Under the pieces are notes generated by a model. It saw nothing but the letters and a program-made list of their open reading frames with translations, was not told the origin of the DNA and did no database searches. A DNA stretch of 64,000 nucleotides, from assembly GCA_016584305.1 (NCBI GenBank), contig JACEEZ010003824.1:42501-106500 (forward strand). The letters are read 5' to 3'. Source of the DNA: Chionoecetes opilio (lineage: Eukaryota > Arthropoda > Malacostraca > Decapoda > Majidae). This document shows, piece after piece, positions 32,545 through 64,000 of this stretch (position 1 is its first letter; the number at the start of each line of letters is the position of its first letter). A program made the translations under genes and the position numbers.

Positions 32545-35500
32545 CGGGTGCTGGCAGGAAGGCATGCAGTAATAATGGAGAGGTGCTGGCAGGAAGGCAT
32601 GCAGTAATAATGGAGAGGTGCTGGCAGGAAGGCATGCAGTAATAATGGAGAGGTGCTGGCAGGAAGGGATGCAGTAATAATGGAGAGGTGCTGGCAGGAA
32701 GGCATGCAGTAATAATGGAGAGGTGCTGGCAGGAAGGCATGCAGTAATAATGGAGAGGTGCTGGCAGGAAGGCATGCAGTAATAATGGAGAGGTGCTGGC
32801 AGGAAGGCATGCAGTAATAATGGAGAGGTGCTGGCAGGAAGGCATGCAGTAATAATGGAGAGGTGCTGGCAGGAAGGCATGCAGTAATAATGGAGAGGTG
32901 CTGGCAGGAAGGGAGGCAGTAATAATGGAGAGGTGCTGGCAGGAAGGCATGCAGTAATAATGGAGAGGTGCTGGCAGGAAGGCATGCAGTAATAATGGAG
33001 GTGCTGGCAGGAAGGCATGCAGTAATAATGGAGAGGTGCTGGCAGGAAGGCATGCAGTAATAATGGAGGTGCTGGCAGGAAGGCATGCAGTAATAATGGA
33101 GGTGCTGGCAGGAAGGCATGCAGTAATAATGGAGAGGTGCTGGCAGGAAGGCATGCAGTAATAATGGAGGTGCTGGCAGGAAGGCATGCAGTAATAATGG
33201 AGGGTGCTGGCAGGAAGGCATGCAGTAATAATGGAGAGGTGCTGGCAGGAAGGCATGCAGTAATAATGGAGAGGTGCTGGCAGGAAGGCATGCAGTAATA
33301 ATGGAGGTGCTGGCAGGAAGGCATGCAGTAATAATGGAGGTGCTGGCAGGAAGGCATGCAGTAATAATGGAGAGGTGCTGGCAGGAAGGCATGCAGTAAT
33401 AATGGAGAGGTGCTGGCAGGAAGGGAGGCAGTAATAATGGAGAGGTGCTGGCAGGAAGGCATGCAGTAATAATGGAGAGGTGCTGGCAGGAAGGCATGCA
33501 GTAATAATGGAGGTGCTGGCAGGAAGGCATGCAGTAATAATGGAGAGGTGCTGGCAGGAAGGCATGCAGTAATAATGGAGAGGTGCTGGCAGGAAGGCAG
33601 GCAGTAATAATGGAGAGGTGCTGGGAGGAAGGCAGGCAGTAATAATGGAGAGGTGCTGGCAGGAAGGGATGCAGTAATAATGGAGAGGTGCTGGCAGGAA
33701 GGGATGCAGTAATAATGGAGAGGTGCTGGCAGGAAGGCATGCAGTAATAATGGAGAGGTGCTGGCAGGAAGGCATGCAGTAATAATGGAGGTGCTGGCAG
33801 GAAGGCATGCAGTAATAATGGAGAGGTGCTGGCAGGAAGGGATGCAGTAATAATGGAGAGGTGCTGGCAGGAAGGGATGCAGTAATAATGGAGAGGTGCT
33901 GGCAGGAAGGCATGCAGTAATAATGGAGAGGTGCTGGCAGGAAGGGATGCAGTAATAATGGAGAGGTGCTGGCAGGAAGGGATGCAGTAATAATGGAGAG
34001 GTGCTGGCAGGAAGGGATGCAGTAATAATGGAGAGGTGCTGGCAGGGAGGGATGCAGTAATAATGGAGAGGTGCTGGCAGGAAGGGATGCAGTAATAATG
34101 GAGAGGTGCTGGCAGGAAGGCATGCAGTAATAATGGAGAGGTGCTGGCAGGAAGGCATGCAGTAATAATGGAGAGGTGCTGGCAGGAAGGCATGCAGTAA
34201 TAATGGAGAGGTGCTGGCAGGAAGGCATGCAGTAATAATGGAGAGGTGCTGGCAGGAAGGCATGCAGTAATAATGGAGAGGTGCTGGCAGGAAGGCATGC
34301 AGTAATAATGGAGGTGCTGGCAGGAAGGCATGCAGTAATAATGGAGAGGTGCTGGCAGGAAGGCATGCAGTAATAATGGAGAGGTGCTGGCAGGAAGGGA
34401 GGCAGTAATAATGGAGAGGTGCTGGCAGGAAGGCATGCAGTAATAATGGAGAGGTGCTGGCAGGAAGGCATGCAGTAATAATGGAGAGGTGCTGGCAGGA
34501 AGGCATGCAGTAATAATGGAGAGGTGCTGGCAGGAAGGCATGCAGTAATAATGGAGAGGTGCTGACAGGAAGGCATGCAGTAATAATGGAGAGGTGCTGG
34601 CAGGAAGGCATGCAGTAATAATGGAGAGGTGCTGGCAGGAAGGCATGCAGTAATAATGGAGAGGTGCTGGCAGGAAGGCATGCAGTAATAATGGAGAGGT
34701 GCTGGCAGGAAGGCATGCAGTAATAATGGAGGTGCTGGCAGGAAGGCATGCAGTAATAATGGAGAGGTGCTGGCAGGAAGGCATGCAGTAATAATGGAGA
34801 GGTGCTGGCAGGAAGGCATGCAGTAATAATGGAGGTGCTGGCAGGAAGGCATGCAGTAATAATGGAGAGGTGCTGGCAGGAAGGCATGCAGTAATAATGG
34901 AGAGGTGCTGGCAGGAAGGCATGCAGTAATAATGGAGAGGTGCTGGCAGGAAGGCATGCAGTAATAATGGAGAGGTGCTGGCAGGAAGGGATGCAGTAAT
35001 AATGGAGGTGCTGGCAGGAAGGCATGCAGTAATAATGGAGAGGTGCTGGCAGGAAGGCATGCAGTAATAATGGAGAGGTGCTGGCAGGAAGGGATGCAGT
35101 AATAATGGAGAGGTGCTGGCAGGAAGGGATGCAGTAATAATGGAGAGGTGCTGGCAGGAAGGGATGCAGTAATAATGGAGAGGTGCTGGCAGGGAGGGAT
35201 GCAGTAATAATGGAGAGGTGCTGGCAGGAAGGGATGCAGTAATAATGGAGAGGTGCTGGCAGGAAGGCATGCAGTAATAATGGAGAGGTGCTGGCAGGAA
35301 GGCATGCAGTAATAATGGAGAGGTGCTGGCAGGAAGGCATGCAGTAATAATGGAGAGGTGCTGGCAGGAAGGCATGCAGTAATAATGGAGAGGTGCTGGC
35401 AGGAAGGCATGCAGTAATAATGGAGAGGTGCTGGCAGGAAGGCATGCAGTAATAATGGAGGTGCTGGCAGGAAGGCATGCAGTAATAATGGAGAGGTGCT

Positions 35501-35682
35501 GGCAGGAAGGCATGCAGTAATAATGGAGAGGTGCTGGCAGGAAGGGAGGCAGTAATAATGGAGAGGTGCTGGCAGGAAGGCATGCAGTAATAATGGAGGT
35601 GCTGGCAGGAAGGCATGCAGTAATAATGGAGGTGCTGGCAGGAAGGCATGCAGTAATAATGGAGGTACTGGCAGGAAGGGAT
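32545..35682. repeat. Tandem array, 35-bp unit (33-bp variant), about 90 copies
   Basis: The unit is GAGGTGCTGGCAGGAAGGC followed by ATGCAGTAATAATGGA. A 33-bp form lacks one AG. Substitution variants such as GGGATGC, GGGAGGC and GGCAGGC are interspersed. Two stretches near 33,900-34,090 and 35,080-35,250 share the same order of GGGATGC variants, including the single GGGAGGGATGC form. This suggests a higher-order duplication of about 1.1-1.2 kb. All three minus frames stay open for over 1,000 codons only because a stop-free unit rotates through the frames. Confidence 0.95.
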
Positions 35683-35727
35683 GTGGTAAACTAATAATAA
35701 AAGCATGATCATACATTACAGCATTAA

Positions 35728-36216
35728 CCCCTTGAGACCCACAACGTAATTTCCATTGTAATTTGGCTACCATTAACTATATTGATGAATGTAAACAATC
35801 TAATATATAAAGGGCAATGTCCATGTTTGTTACCGTACTCCTCCCACAGTTTTCGTCGGAGAAGGCTGTAAGTGGTCTCATTAGAACCAGAAGGCTCTAA
35901 CTTAGGTTTTTACGCTTTTATTTTTTCAATTCGGAGACTTTTTAGGAGACTTTTCATTTTTCGGATATTATTGGTTAGGGAGGGGAGGGACGGGACGGGA
36001 CGGGACGGGATGGGATGGAATGGGATATTATTATGCTTATTATGCAAAAAATAAATAAACACGGACAACGCCGGGTATCCTGCTAGTATTCTAGATATGA
36101 CCTGTTTAGTATCCTTGTCCACTAGCTAATTTGGTATATTAGACTACTTTTCGTAATTTCATAGCTAACAACAGACTATTTTCATACATCAAAGGAAAGA
36201 TCTGGGTGTGAAGGGG
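35728..36216 (+). mobile_element. TTAA MITE, copy 3, split by a Helitron-like element
   Basis: The left part, 35,728-35,798 (CCCCTTGAGACCCACAACG onward), and the right part, 36,087-36,216 (ending CTGGGTGTGAAGGGG), together make a normal family member. TTAA lies at 35,724-35,727 and 36,217-36,220. The interruption falls in the AAGCAATATTTTATAG region seen intact in copies 2 and 4. Confidence 0.8.
35799..36086 (+). mobile_element. Short non-autonomous Helitron-like element
   Basis: The 288-bp insert begins TCTAATATATAAAGGGCAAT and ends CGCCGGGTATCCTGCTAG. It sits exactly between A and T of the host MITE with no target duplication. TC start, CTAG end and A/T insertion are Helitron rules. I could not identify a strong hairpin just before the CTAG. 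A GGGAC simple repeat lies at 35,983-36,010. Confidence 0.6.
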
Positions 36217-36220
36217 TTAA

Positions 36221-36584
36221 ACTATTATCTCCCAACACTCCAAACAAACTCACATAATACTCCATGGCAGCCACGCCTTGCACTCGCCACACAACACCAC
36301 CGCCGGAGAGGCTGTGCCGCCCTCATTTTGGGCACCTTACTGATCTAAACCCTGGATTGGAATGGACAGAAACACAAGGTAAAAAAATCATGTTTCATTT
36401 ACATGCATTCTCACAAAATAATGCTTACATTCACACCTCAAAGTAGTGACCCCACTCGCAGGGAGGCTCAGGACGTGCAAGTACAAGACCAGTGAGTATT
36501 TTGTCTGATATACAATTATTATCTTTAAAAAGTAAAAACATAAATGCATGTAGAATTCCTTCTTTGTAAACCTTCAGGTGTAAT
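36221..36584. other. No gene seen
   Basis: Single-copy-looking DNA between a MITE and a microsatellite. Confidence 0.4.
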
Positions 36585-36753
<169 letters not shown>

Positions 36754-38255
36754 CACAGGGAGGGAGACAGCAGTGAAACATCAACACACCAGCTAAGGCT
36801 CCCACGTCTTGCTGGAGCCTTTGGAGTCCTTGGTCAGCCTTGCCTGCACCCGAGGCACAACCCATCCTGAGATCATGATGATGAAGACATGACTTGGCCG
36901 GTGGAGAGCACACACACAATTGTCAAACAAGGAATGAAAAAGCCAGGAAAATGCAGACTCGGGGACATGACTTGGCTAACAAACTGTAGGCTACCAAATG
37001 GCGCCCAACACAGCGGCGGTGCAACACTTTGTTCACCCTAAGTATAGTGTAGGTCTGCTAAAGGCACGTCGGTGTAGTGTGGTTGTGGATCACGTCTGTC
37101 ATGTCATGATATACAAAGGTACGCACATATATGTCCGTGCTGATTTCAAGCCTCACTACATCCTCTTAACATTAAGTAGAATATGTCCAAGTGTGTCAGT
37201 CGAGAAAGATCAAACAAAGATACGTCAAAAGGCACATTACCAGAGTTGAGAATAATTTGCAAACTTTAGTCGCCGCCACGCAGGGCTGAGCCTGCGTGGT
37301 GGCTGGACGTCACGTGAACACATACATTTTGTACATCTCAGAGGACACGGCTGGTGGGTCCTGGTCTCCCCACACCCCTGTGTCACACATGCTATACAAC
37401 AAATGCTTACAAATATATATAAAAATTATGAGTCATTTACAATAGGCACTTTCCGTCAACAAAGCACCTTCATTCATTTGTTTGTTCATGTCTTAGGATG
37501 ATATTCATTACAAAGAGAAAATAATGTTTTGTCATTTAAAATTTTCATGCACACTGATATGAACCCATAAAAATCCTCCAGAGATCGGGCTGTAGTCTCT
37601 TAGTGCTACACTGACAGGTGGTCATTCTTAAAACAAATTAAACAAAGACATGGTCATAAACTTCACACACTAAACAACATATCACATTCAACATAGCCAT
37701 GATATCAGCCTTCCCTCCGGTCACTGTGAGGCAGCCTGTGCTCCAGGTGTACTCAGAATGTCGTAACTATCAACTCTCAACAATGTTTGGAATGCATGGA
37801 AAAATACAAAAAGATTCCTACATTAATTTGGAAATGCATGTTTTGATACTGAGGACAATGGTGTTGAGCACAGCCATCACAGAGCCACTCATGAAAGACT
37901 CCTCCTACGTCACATCTACAACTATATTGCAAACTGTTTCTTGTGAACACTGTACACAAAAAGGTTTTTCATCTTACACGAGAAGGTCCTTGCCTTAACT
38001 TTTCTAGAATTACAAGAAGTAAAGTCTGGGGTTGATTGTACTCACTTGCACAATAAGTACGAGTAAAATAATATTAGCACTATGTACAGGGTAGAGAGGA
38101 AGCGCCCCGGCAGGCATGGTACACGCACCACTGTACACTGAGGGCACCACTGTACATGCACCACTGTACTCTGAGGGCAGCACTGTACACGCACCACTGT
38201 ACACTGAGGGCAGCACTGTACACTATAACACTATTGGCACAAGGTAACTTTGGGT
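36754..38255 (-). other. Downstream flank, probably including the Notch 3' UTR
   Basis: This AT-richer DNA directly follows the Notch stop codon on the minus strand. Between about 38,110 and 38,225 the word CACTGTACAC and near variants recur at least five times as a 20-25-bp imperfect tandem repeat. I did not find an unambiguous polyadenylation signal close to the stop; the nearest obvious AATAAA on the minus strand (about 35,916) lies within the Helitron-like insert. The plus-strand open frame at 37,699-37,998 is antisense and unsupported. Confidence 0.4.
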
Positions 38256-56723
<18,468 letters not shown>

Positions 56724-59700
56724 CTGTGGGGGAGACAAAGAGCTGTTTAGTCCTGCACGCGACCACACTCACACTCACACTCACACTCCACACTCACCCA
56801 CTCACACACACCCACACTCACTCACTCACTCACACCCACACTCACACCCACACCCACACCCACACCCACTCACACACACTCACACACACACACACACACA
56901 CTACCGCCAAGTTCATGGTTACTGTTACTGTTCAAAGCCTGTTCACTGTATAACACTCTTCCCTTCCGAGGCTCCCCACTATAAGATGTGCTGCCCCCTC
57001 ACGTCAAGGTTCTAACGCAACACCTTAACCAACACCCTCAATGCTGGATTGCTTCACACGTGAACTTTGTCGCCTGCCGTCTGTCCTCCTTCCTAACACC
57101 CAACTCCTGCCAAGACAACACCAACATCCGCCTGGGAATCCTTATTTATAGACTTTTTGAGTGAGAAAGAGAGGAGAGATATATAAAGAGAGAAAAAATA
57201 TATATAAACACACACACACACACACATGCACGTACTCTACATTATACACAAGTTTTTCTTCAAGTGTTGAAGTCGCCACAAAATGTGCTGCCCCCCCCAA
57301 ACCCACACCCGCCTAAGGCCCCATGAAGGCGCACACGAACGCACGCAGACATCTCCGCTTGCTGTTCACAAGTTCAAACCCACTAAGGGTTGGATTTCGC
57401 TGACAGCGCAGGTTGGTACTGTCCCCCTTGAGCAAGAGGATGGGGTGTGAGGTCCCAGCCATACCCAAAGATTACCCGGCCTATCCCTGCCTGAGTGCTG
57501 CTGTGCTGCTGTGCTGAGGCTGAGGGCACGAGCCTCCCCGCCAGGCCTGCACGGGGCACTGTTCTGCACGGCTGCGCGGGTACTCAGGGCACGGCGCTAC
57601 CAGGTCTCAAGTGGGAGGGGAGAAAATCGATGACTTTTCTATTGAGAGCCAGATGATGCCCGCGGCCCCTAGGTGACGGCTGGGTCCTGGCCGCGGCGCC
57701 ACCCTTCCCTCCCAGGGCTGCATGTTGCACCACCTTGATGTGTGTGCCATGGTGACGCAATGCCAGCCTCCAAAACAACATCACCGCCACTTGGCACCAC
57801 CAGCATGGCCAGGCACCCTCCATTGACCGCTATTGTGGCTTGTCAGTGTGATTCTCGCGAGGGGCTTCCTTGACGCCTGTTGGAGTGTAGTATAGGGTTG
57901 TACACATGTTTGGAATGTACTATAGGTGTATACACATGTAGCGGTAGCGTCGCCTTGTAGTCTTGGAGTAGCGGTATCGGCCTTTTGTGCCGTGACGGCC
58001 AATGCTTTCATGGCATCATTTTCAGCCAACCTCTGTCCAATGTGTTACCTGTTGCAGAGCCTATGATTGAGAAATATGAAGGGAAGGCTATATGCCCACC
58101 TTAATGTATGTTGTGTATTTCATGTCATTCTTTGCTGTGAACATGACACTGGAGTATGACACCCCAGGAACTGATGAGGATATGACACAACATGACGCTT
58201 GACTTTTGGAAAGAAAAGATTAATCCCATACAATGGATACCCTGCCATGGACACTGTGAGGGGCAACACGAGACGCCGCAGAGTGGTGCACCGTGGCCTC
58301 CCAGCCTTGCCGGGGTGCGGATAGCTTCCCGCCACGCAGGGTGTGGGCGCCAGGTGCCCCGCTACTCACCCCGGGGCCACCACGCGGTGACGCTGTAACC
58401 TTATCACGCTATCTTTACAACACTGACAGTGACGTAATGATGCATGACAATATACATCGGCGTTGGCAGAGTATCGGGGAACTCTTGGTGTGTCAGTGTG
58501 TACTGTACTGTAGTGCCTTCTTCCCGCCAAGAGTGACGCCGCAGACCCTGTGGGGACTGCGGCTTCTATCTGTGTTGACTTCCAGACCGGTGACCACAGC
58601 ACCAGGGGAGGGACATGCCCAGCACCCCGGCACACACCTGCCCGCTAGCCTGGACGCTGGGTGGCAGCCCTGGGGCCACCACTGTCACGGGGGCGGCGCG
58701 CCCTCTCAACGCACACCGGCGTGAAAGCATAGTGAGTGTGAGAACAGTGGAGTGGCTGCGGGGGGCGGGGCGGGAGGGTGCTTACCCGTATGGCGGCGCC
58801 GCGCCCCTGCCTCTCTCCCACCTCAAGTCAACGAGTTAGCTGCGACAGGTTCCCACGCCAATAATTGAGATGCAATACTCCCCAGGGAGCCCAGGGACGG
58901 GAGGGAGGCGACAGATGATACGGCGACCCTCCCGCGATATTGTGTGACACAGCCACTCGGCATCCCGGTCAATATCGCCTTTCAACCACGACCACGGCTA
59001 TCACCGCGATCACCTCCTCCCGCCGCGGCCCAGATTACCTTCCGCAGGGCACCCCCGCCCCCCGCCCCCAGCCACCCACACCTGTACGGGGATTACTCAC
59101 ACCGTAATACTGATGATGATGATGGAGGCCAAAGGGTCCTATGAGAAGTTATGGTTGTATTTATTTCCCCCTGTTAATGCTACACTGCTACAGTGATGGT
59201 GGTGCCGGGGTGGGCGGGGTGGGCGGGGCAGCAAAGGGTGCACAGCTGGCCGCCCTCACCGCTGAGAGCATGGAGGGCGCCATCGCGGGATGTTCGTATC
59301 ACCGCCTAATTAAGAGGAGTCGTCAAAAAGGAAGGAGTGGGAGGGCGAGATGCAGGGAGATACTCCAACACGCGTCGCTGAGCTGCTGAGCTGCTGAGCC
59401 CTTGTGCTGACCACCCGACCCTCCAGTCAGGGCATCCCTTGCCCCGCGCCGGCAGGTCAGCGGCACGACGTGAGTGTGTGCACAGGAGGCCACGGGTCGC
59501 CGGGGGCTGAGTGATGGCTGGCCGGGGTGTCGCGGACGTGGGGGACGCGGGGCCCAATTGACCGCGCCGCTATCGCTGCCCCCATCAGCAGCAGCAGCAG
59601 CAGCCTCCAAGGGCCGGCCACCGCTAGTCACGGCACCCCTGCGCCGCGGCGACGCCCACTCAATACGGCGGCGTGCTCGTGACGCCTCTGCCACACCTTC

Positions 59701-60890
59701 ACGCCCACAAAGTTAGTTATGACCCCGAGAAGACGTGCAAATTATTATTTTACGAAGGTCGTGCATCTAAAGTTGAAACGGTGCACGCTGCAGCAAGCTA
59801 ATCGCTGTCATCGCCAAATTACGCGTCTGTCCCGCCGAGGATGAACACGGCGATTGGCGGTGTCCGGCAGGCCTGGGCAGGGCGGTGCACGTCACCACCG
59901 ACCACCCTTGTCCCCCGAGGAGCAGCCAAGGCCTCAGCAGGGTCCAGCTAAGCCTAGCCGCGCCGTGATGACACGCTGCGCGAGGACCCCGCCATCAAGG
60001 TGGCCTGGCTCTGTAATCAGTCAGTGGGGGATATTTATGCCGCCGCCGCGGGCCCGCCCTCGGCACACGGGCTACGCGGAGGTGCGGCGTACCTGAGCGC
60101 CTGGGGCACCGCCGTGGCCGAGCAGCGGGCGGTGGACACCCTAACCATGGCCGCCGCCGCTACCCCTGGGCACGACCCTCCTGCTCCTCCCCCCCCCTAG
60201 ACACTGCCCCCCGGCAGGGTAGTGCCTCCAATCCCTCCCCGCCGCCACCACGGCCTGCACGGCGGTACAATCCCGCCGTGTGTGCAGAAGCGGCCGGCAG
60301 TGCTGACAACGCGGGCCAGCGGGGCTGCTGACGGGGCTGAGAGCGTGGCACTAATAACGCCTTCACGCTGTCCATCCCTCAACACCAGCCTGGCTCCGTC
60401 CTGCCTGGGAACACCACCACACACCACGCATAACGGAGTGACCCAACATCAACGTTACCTCACTAGTGTGTCCACCACGCCGCTCCTTCTCCGCCTGTCC
60501 CTGCCGGCGAGGACTACTTGTTAGGACACCCACCTTCCTGGCAGCCTTCACCCAATACTTCTGTGCCATCATCACCACTACCGCCTAACACGCCACTACC
60601 ACTCATTATCGCCCTATCAGCTCCTTGCCCCTACCACACCACCACCACCACCAAGCCGGATGCTGCAGCTCCATCTACAACCACGACATGCTTTACGCTG
60701 GGCGAGCAGAAGACCGCTGCGTGGGGCACTATTTATACCAAGGTCTTTTACAGAGAGATCGTTAATTTAAAAGACCTTCATTTATACGTGGTGGCCCGTT
60801 TCAAGAGTTTAAAAGACAGGCTACGTGATAAGATGCCTGGATTCTATCTGTATATATTATTATCATTAATTTGCTTTAGTAATTAAGTTC
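56724..60890. other. GC-rich upstream DNA (Notch intron 1 or 5' flank); no exon found
   Basis: A CACTCA/CACACC simple repeat lies at 56,765-56,903. The rest is largely GC-rich with many CpGs, especially 58,250-60,400. Notch is open at its 5' end here, so the signal-peptide exon lies in this stretch or beyond. I searched the minus strand for an EGF 1-like cysteine pattern or a hydrophobic leader next to a donor and saw none I could defend. Confidence 0.45.
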
Positions 60891-60949
60891 AATGACGTGC
60901 GAGGGTTTAAGGTTTTTAGGTTTAGGCTTCAACGTAAAAAAAAAAATCA

Positions 60950-61009
60950 CTCCAGTTTGTATAATTATGTTTTTTATTTTCACTGTATGCCTTGGCGTGA
61001 AAATAGAAA

Positions 61010-61063
<54 letters not shown>
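60950..61063 (+). mobile_element. LINE-like 3' tail with (ATT)n
   Basis: TGTATGCCTTGGCGTGAAAA and a run of ATT (61,010-61,063) correspond to TGTATGCCTCCGGGCGAGAA and (ATT)n at 6,024-6,062, with divergence. Confidence 0.55.
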
Positions 61064-61132
61064 GTAGACAATTCACACATTAGTACCAACAGCCAGGTTA
61101 TTGACGGTATTATAGCCACCACGCCACACATA

Positions 61133-61205
61133 CAGCCATGAACGGGGCACGAACCCAGGCACGTTGCACGGGCACCCAAGTCTTGACCACTGAGCCACCC
61201 TGACA
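61133..61205 (-). mobile_element. tRNA-derived SINE head
   Basis: On the minus strand TGGCTCAGTGGT (61,198-61,187) matches the A-box consensus TRGCNNAGYNGG. About 31 bases on, GGGTTCGTGCC (61,156-61,146) resembles a B box. The intervening arm does not give a clean anticodon stem, so a SINE is more likely than a functional tRNA. Confidence 0.55.
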
Positions 61206-62640
<1,435 letters not shown>

Positions 62641-64000
62641 GCAGCAGGCGATAGCTGGCTCTTGCAGACAACGACCTTTGGCCGAGCCATCGCTGAGGCC
62701 CGGACGAGTTTTTGCCACCACCACCACCACCTGCACCGCCGGGTCTGTGGCGGCCCCGCATGGCGTCCTGCGCCGTACACAGGGTTCCGGCAGCACAGTG
62801 CTGGCCACCACACTCTGTGCCATGGCCGGGGCGGGGCGGGGCGGGCGGCATGAGGGAACGTGATGCGTGCAGGCAGGCACACGGCAGCCCCGGCCACCCA
62901 CAGCACGTCCCGAGGACACTTTTTCGCCATGGCCTCGGCCAAAGCCTGCCCAGGCACGCCCCGATGTTGCACCAGGGGCAGGGCGGGAGGGAGCGGGGCG
63001 GTGCTTGCAGGCCCTGAGGTGCGGGAGCGCCCCGGGGCCCCACAGTGAGCCCCTGGGAACACCGTGGGCCGCAGCGTCCCATCGCCAACAATGGCCTTGC
63101 AACATATTAATGTGATAATGACTCCTCGACAATCCTGCAAGCTTTCCCGCCAAACACGACGGATGATGGGTGGGGGGTGGGGTGGGGGGGGCAACCCCTC
63201 AGGCTGCTCCCACAGCAGCAGCAGTCAAGGGTCATTCTTTCTCTCTCTCTCTCTCTCTAACACACACCCCCAGCATCTGGCGCACAGCCTCCGCCAGTGC
63301 CCCGGGTGCAGGTGACGCCTGTGACGCCAGGTGACGCATGCCATGGCTGCCCTGCCCAGGGTCGCCACATTGGCGTCGGTGGTGAGGTGGCGTTACGGGC
63401 ACGCGTGACGCCCATCAGGCGAGGCCTCGCGTCACAGGCACAGAGGAAGGGTCCTCAAGGCGCCGCCGTCACACAGGTGTCAGGGCCGCGGCGTGAGCCA
63501 TGACGCCACGCAGCCTGTGCGGGGATCATTAGCGCCGGGACACCAGGTGGGTATGGAGGGGCTTTGTGGCGTCAGGTGTGCCCGCGCCCTCCCTGCCGCC
63601 GCCACCCTCACAATGGCTCATCACCGCCACACTCATCACCCTCTCCCTCCCTCCCTGCCCGGGCCACGCTGCCCTCACGCCCCTCGCCACGATGGGGGAG
63701 GGTAAAAAAGTCGCCACTGACTCTCAGCGACAAAAGGTGATTATTGATTGCGTGTGTCATGACAAAAGTGAAGCCAGTAAGCCGTGCACACTCTATTAAG
63801 GCCCGGCTGGAGGCTGCCCCGCAGATGGAGTCGCGGCGGCACGGCAGGGTGATGGCAATCAATAATTATAATCAAGTGCAACAAAACCTGCCCGACACCC
63901 AGCAAGACGGATGCCGCGCCGGCTGTCACATGTGTACCAAAAAAACTCCCGTGTCTTTATGCAGGGACAGACAGAGAGCTTGGTGTGCTTTAAAAAAAAT
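62641..64000. other. GC-rich DNA, no gene found
   Basis: Overlapping open frames on both strands reflect high GC rather than coding, and none carries a recognisable domain. A (CT)n of about 20 bases lies at 63,239-63,258. GACGCC/CATGACGCC words recur at 63,313-63,510. Confidence 0.4.

Noticed and set aside
32426..35773. Open frames of 1,000 to 1,115 codons on the minus strand
   Set aside because: They are the three rotations of a stop-free 35-bp repeat, with no start context, domain or splice support.
37699..37998. 100-codon plus-strand gene
   Set aside because: Lies in the presumed Notch 3' UTR on the antisense strand, with no recognisable domain.
61133..61205. tRNA gene on the minus strand
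   Set aside because: Good internal promoter boxes, but the anticodon arm does not form cleanly; kept as a SINE.

Overview
The window is animal nuclear DNA, most likely from a decapod crustacean (inference). It carries a multi-exon arthropod-type Notch gene with GT-AG introns. It also holds very dense microsatellites and minisatellites, degenerate TTAGGT-like tracts, and many short DNA transposons and LINE 3' ends, a mix typical of large decapod genomes. No prokaryotic-style operon, CRISPR array or complete viral gene is visible.

Right half (38.2-56.7 kb, minus strand): ten consecutive Notch exons, from the end of EGF repeat 1 to the stop codon. I placed every splice site by eye. Reading phase is continuous across all nine introns. 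The only break is one extra base near 39,716 in the last exon. The encoded protein has EGF 1 (end) to EGF 36, three LNR modules, the heterodimerisation region, one membrane segment, a RAM WFP motif, seven ankyrin repeats, a PPxY motif, a WSS/SP-rich degron-like segment, a polyglutamine tract of about 32 codons and a terminal SIYI. Exons for the signal peptide and the start of EGF 1 were not found. The GC-rich 56.7-64 kb stretch is probably intron 1 or 5' flank, with SINE and LINE pieces and long (CT)n/(GA)n tracts.

Left half (1-38 kb): mostly repeats. Eight tandem arrays (about 1.03 kb, 61, 91, 56, about 90, 73, 32 and 35 bp units) fill roughly 20 kb of the first 36 kb. Between them lie TTAA-, TA- and 8-bp-target-site MITEs, foldback elements, LINE 3' ends, a hAT transposase relic and a short Helitron. 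Several are nested, and the empty target site can be read directly. Two arrays grew out of transposon fragments: the 56-bp array from the end of a TTAA MITE, and the 91-bp array from the reverse-transcriptase coding end of a LINE. One well-formed SH3-domain exon (10.4 kb, minus) and one weaker exon candidate (5.7 kb, minus) suggest another gene downstream of Notch.

I see no convincing new biological system. The most informative content is the Notch structure, the nested insertions and the transposon-seeded satellites. Scattered single-base indels, concentrated at polymorphic positions of the arrays, suggest consensus errors from long-read assembly.
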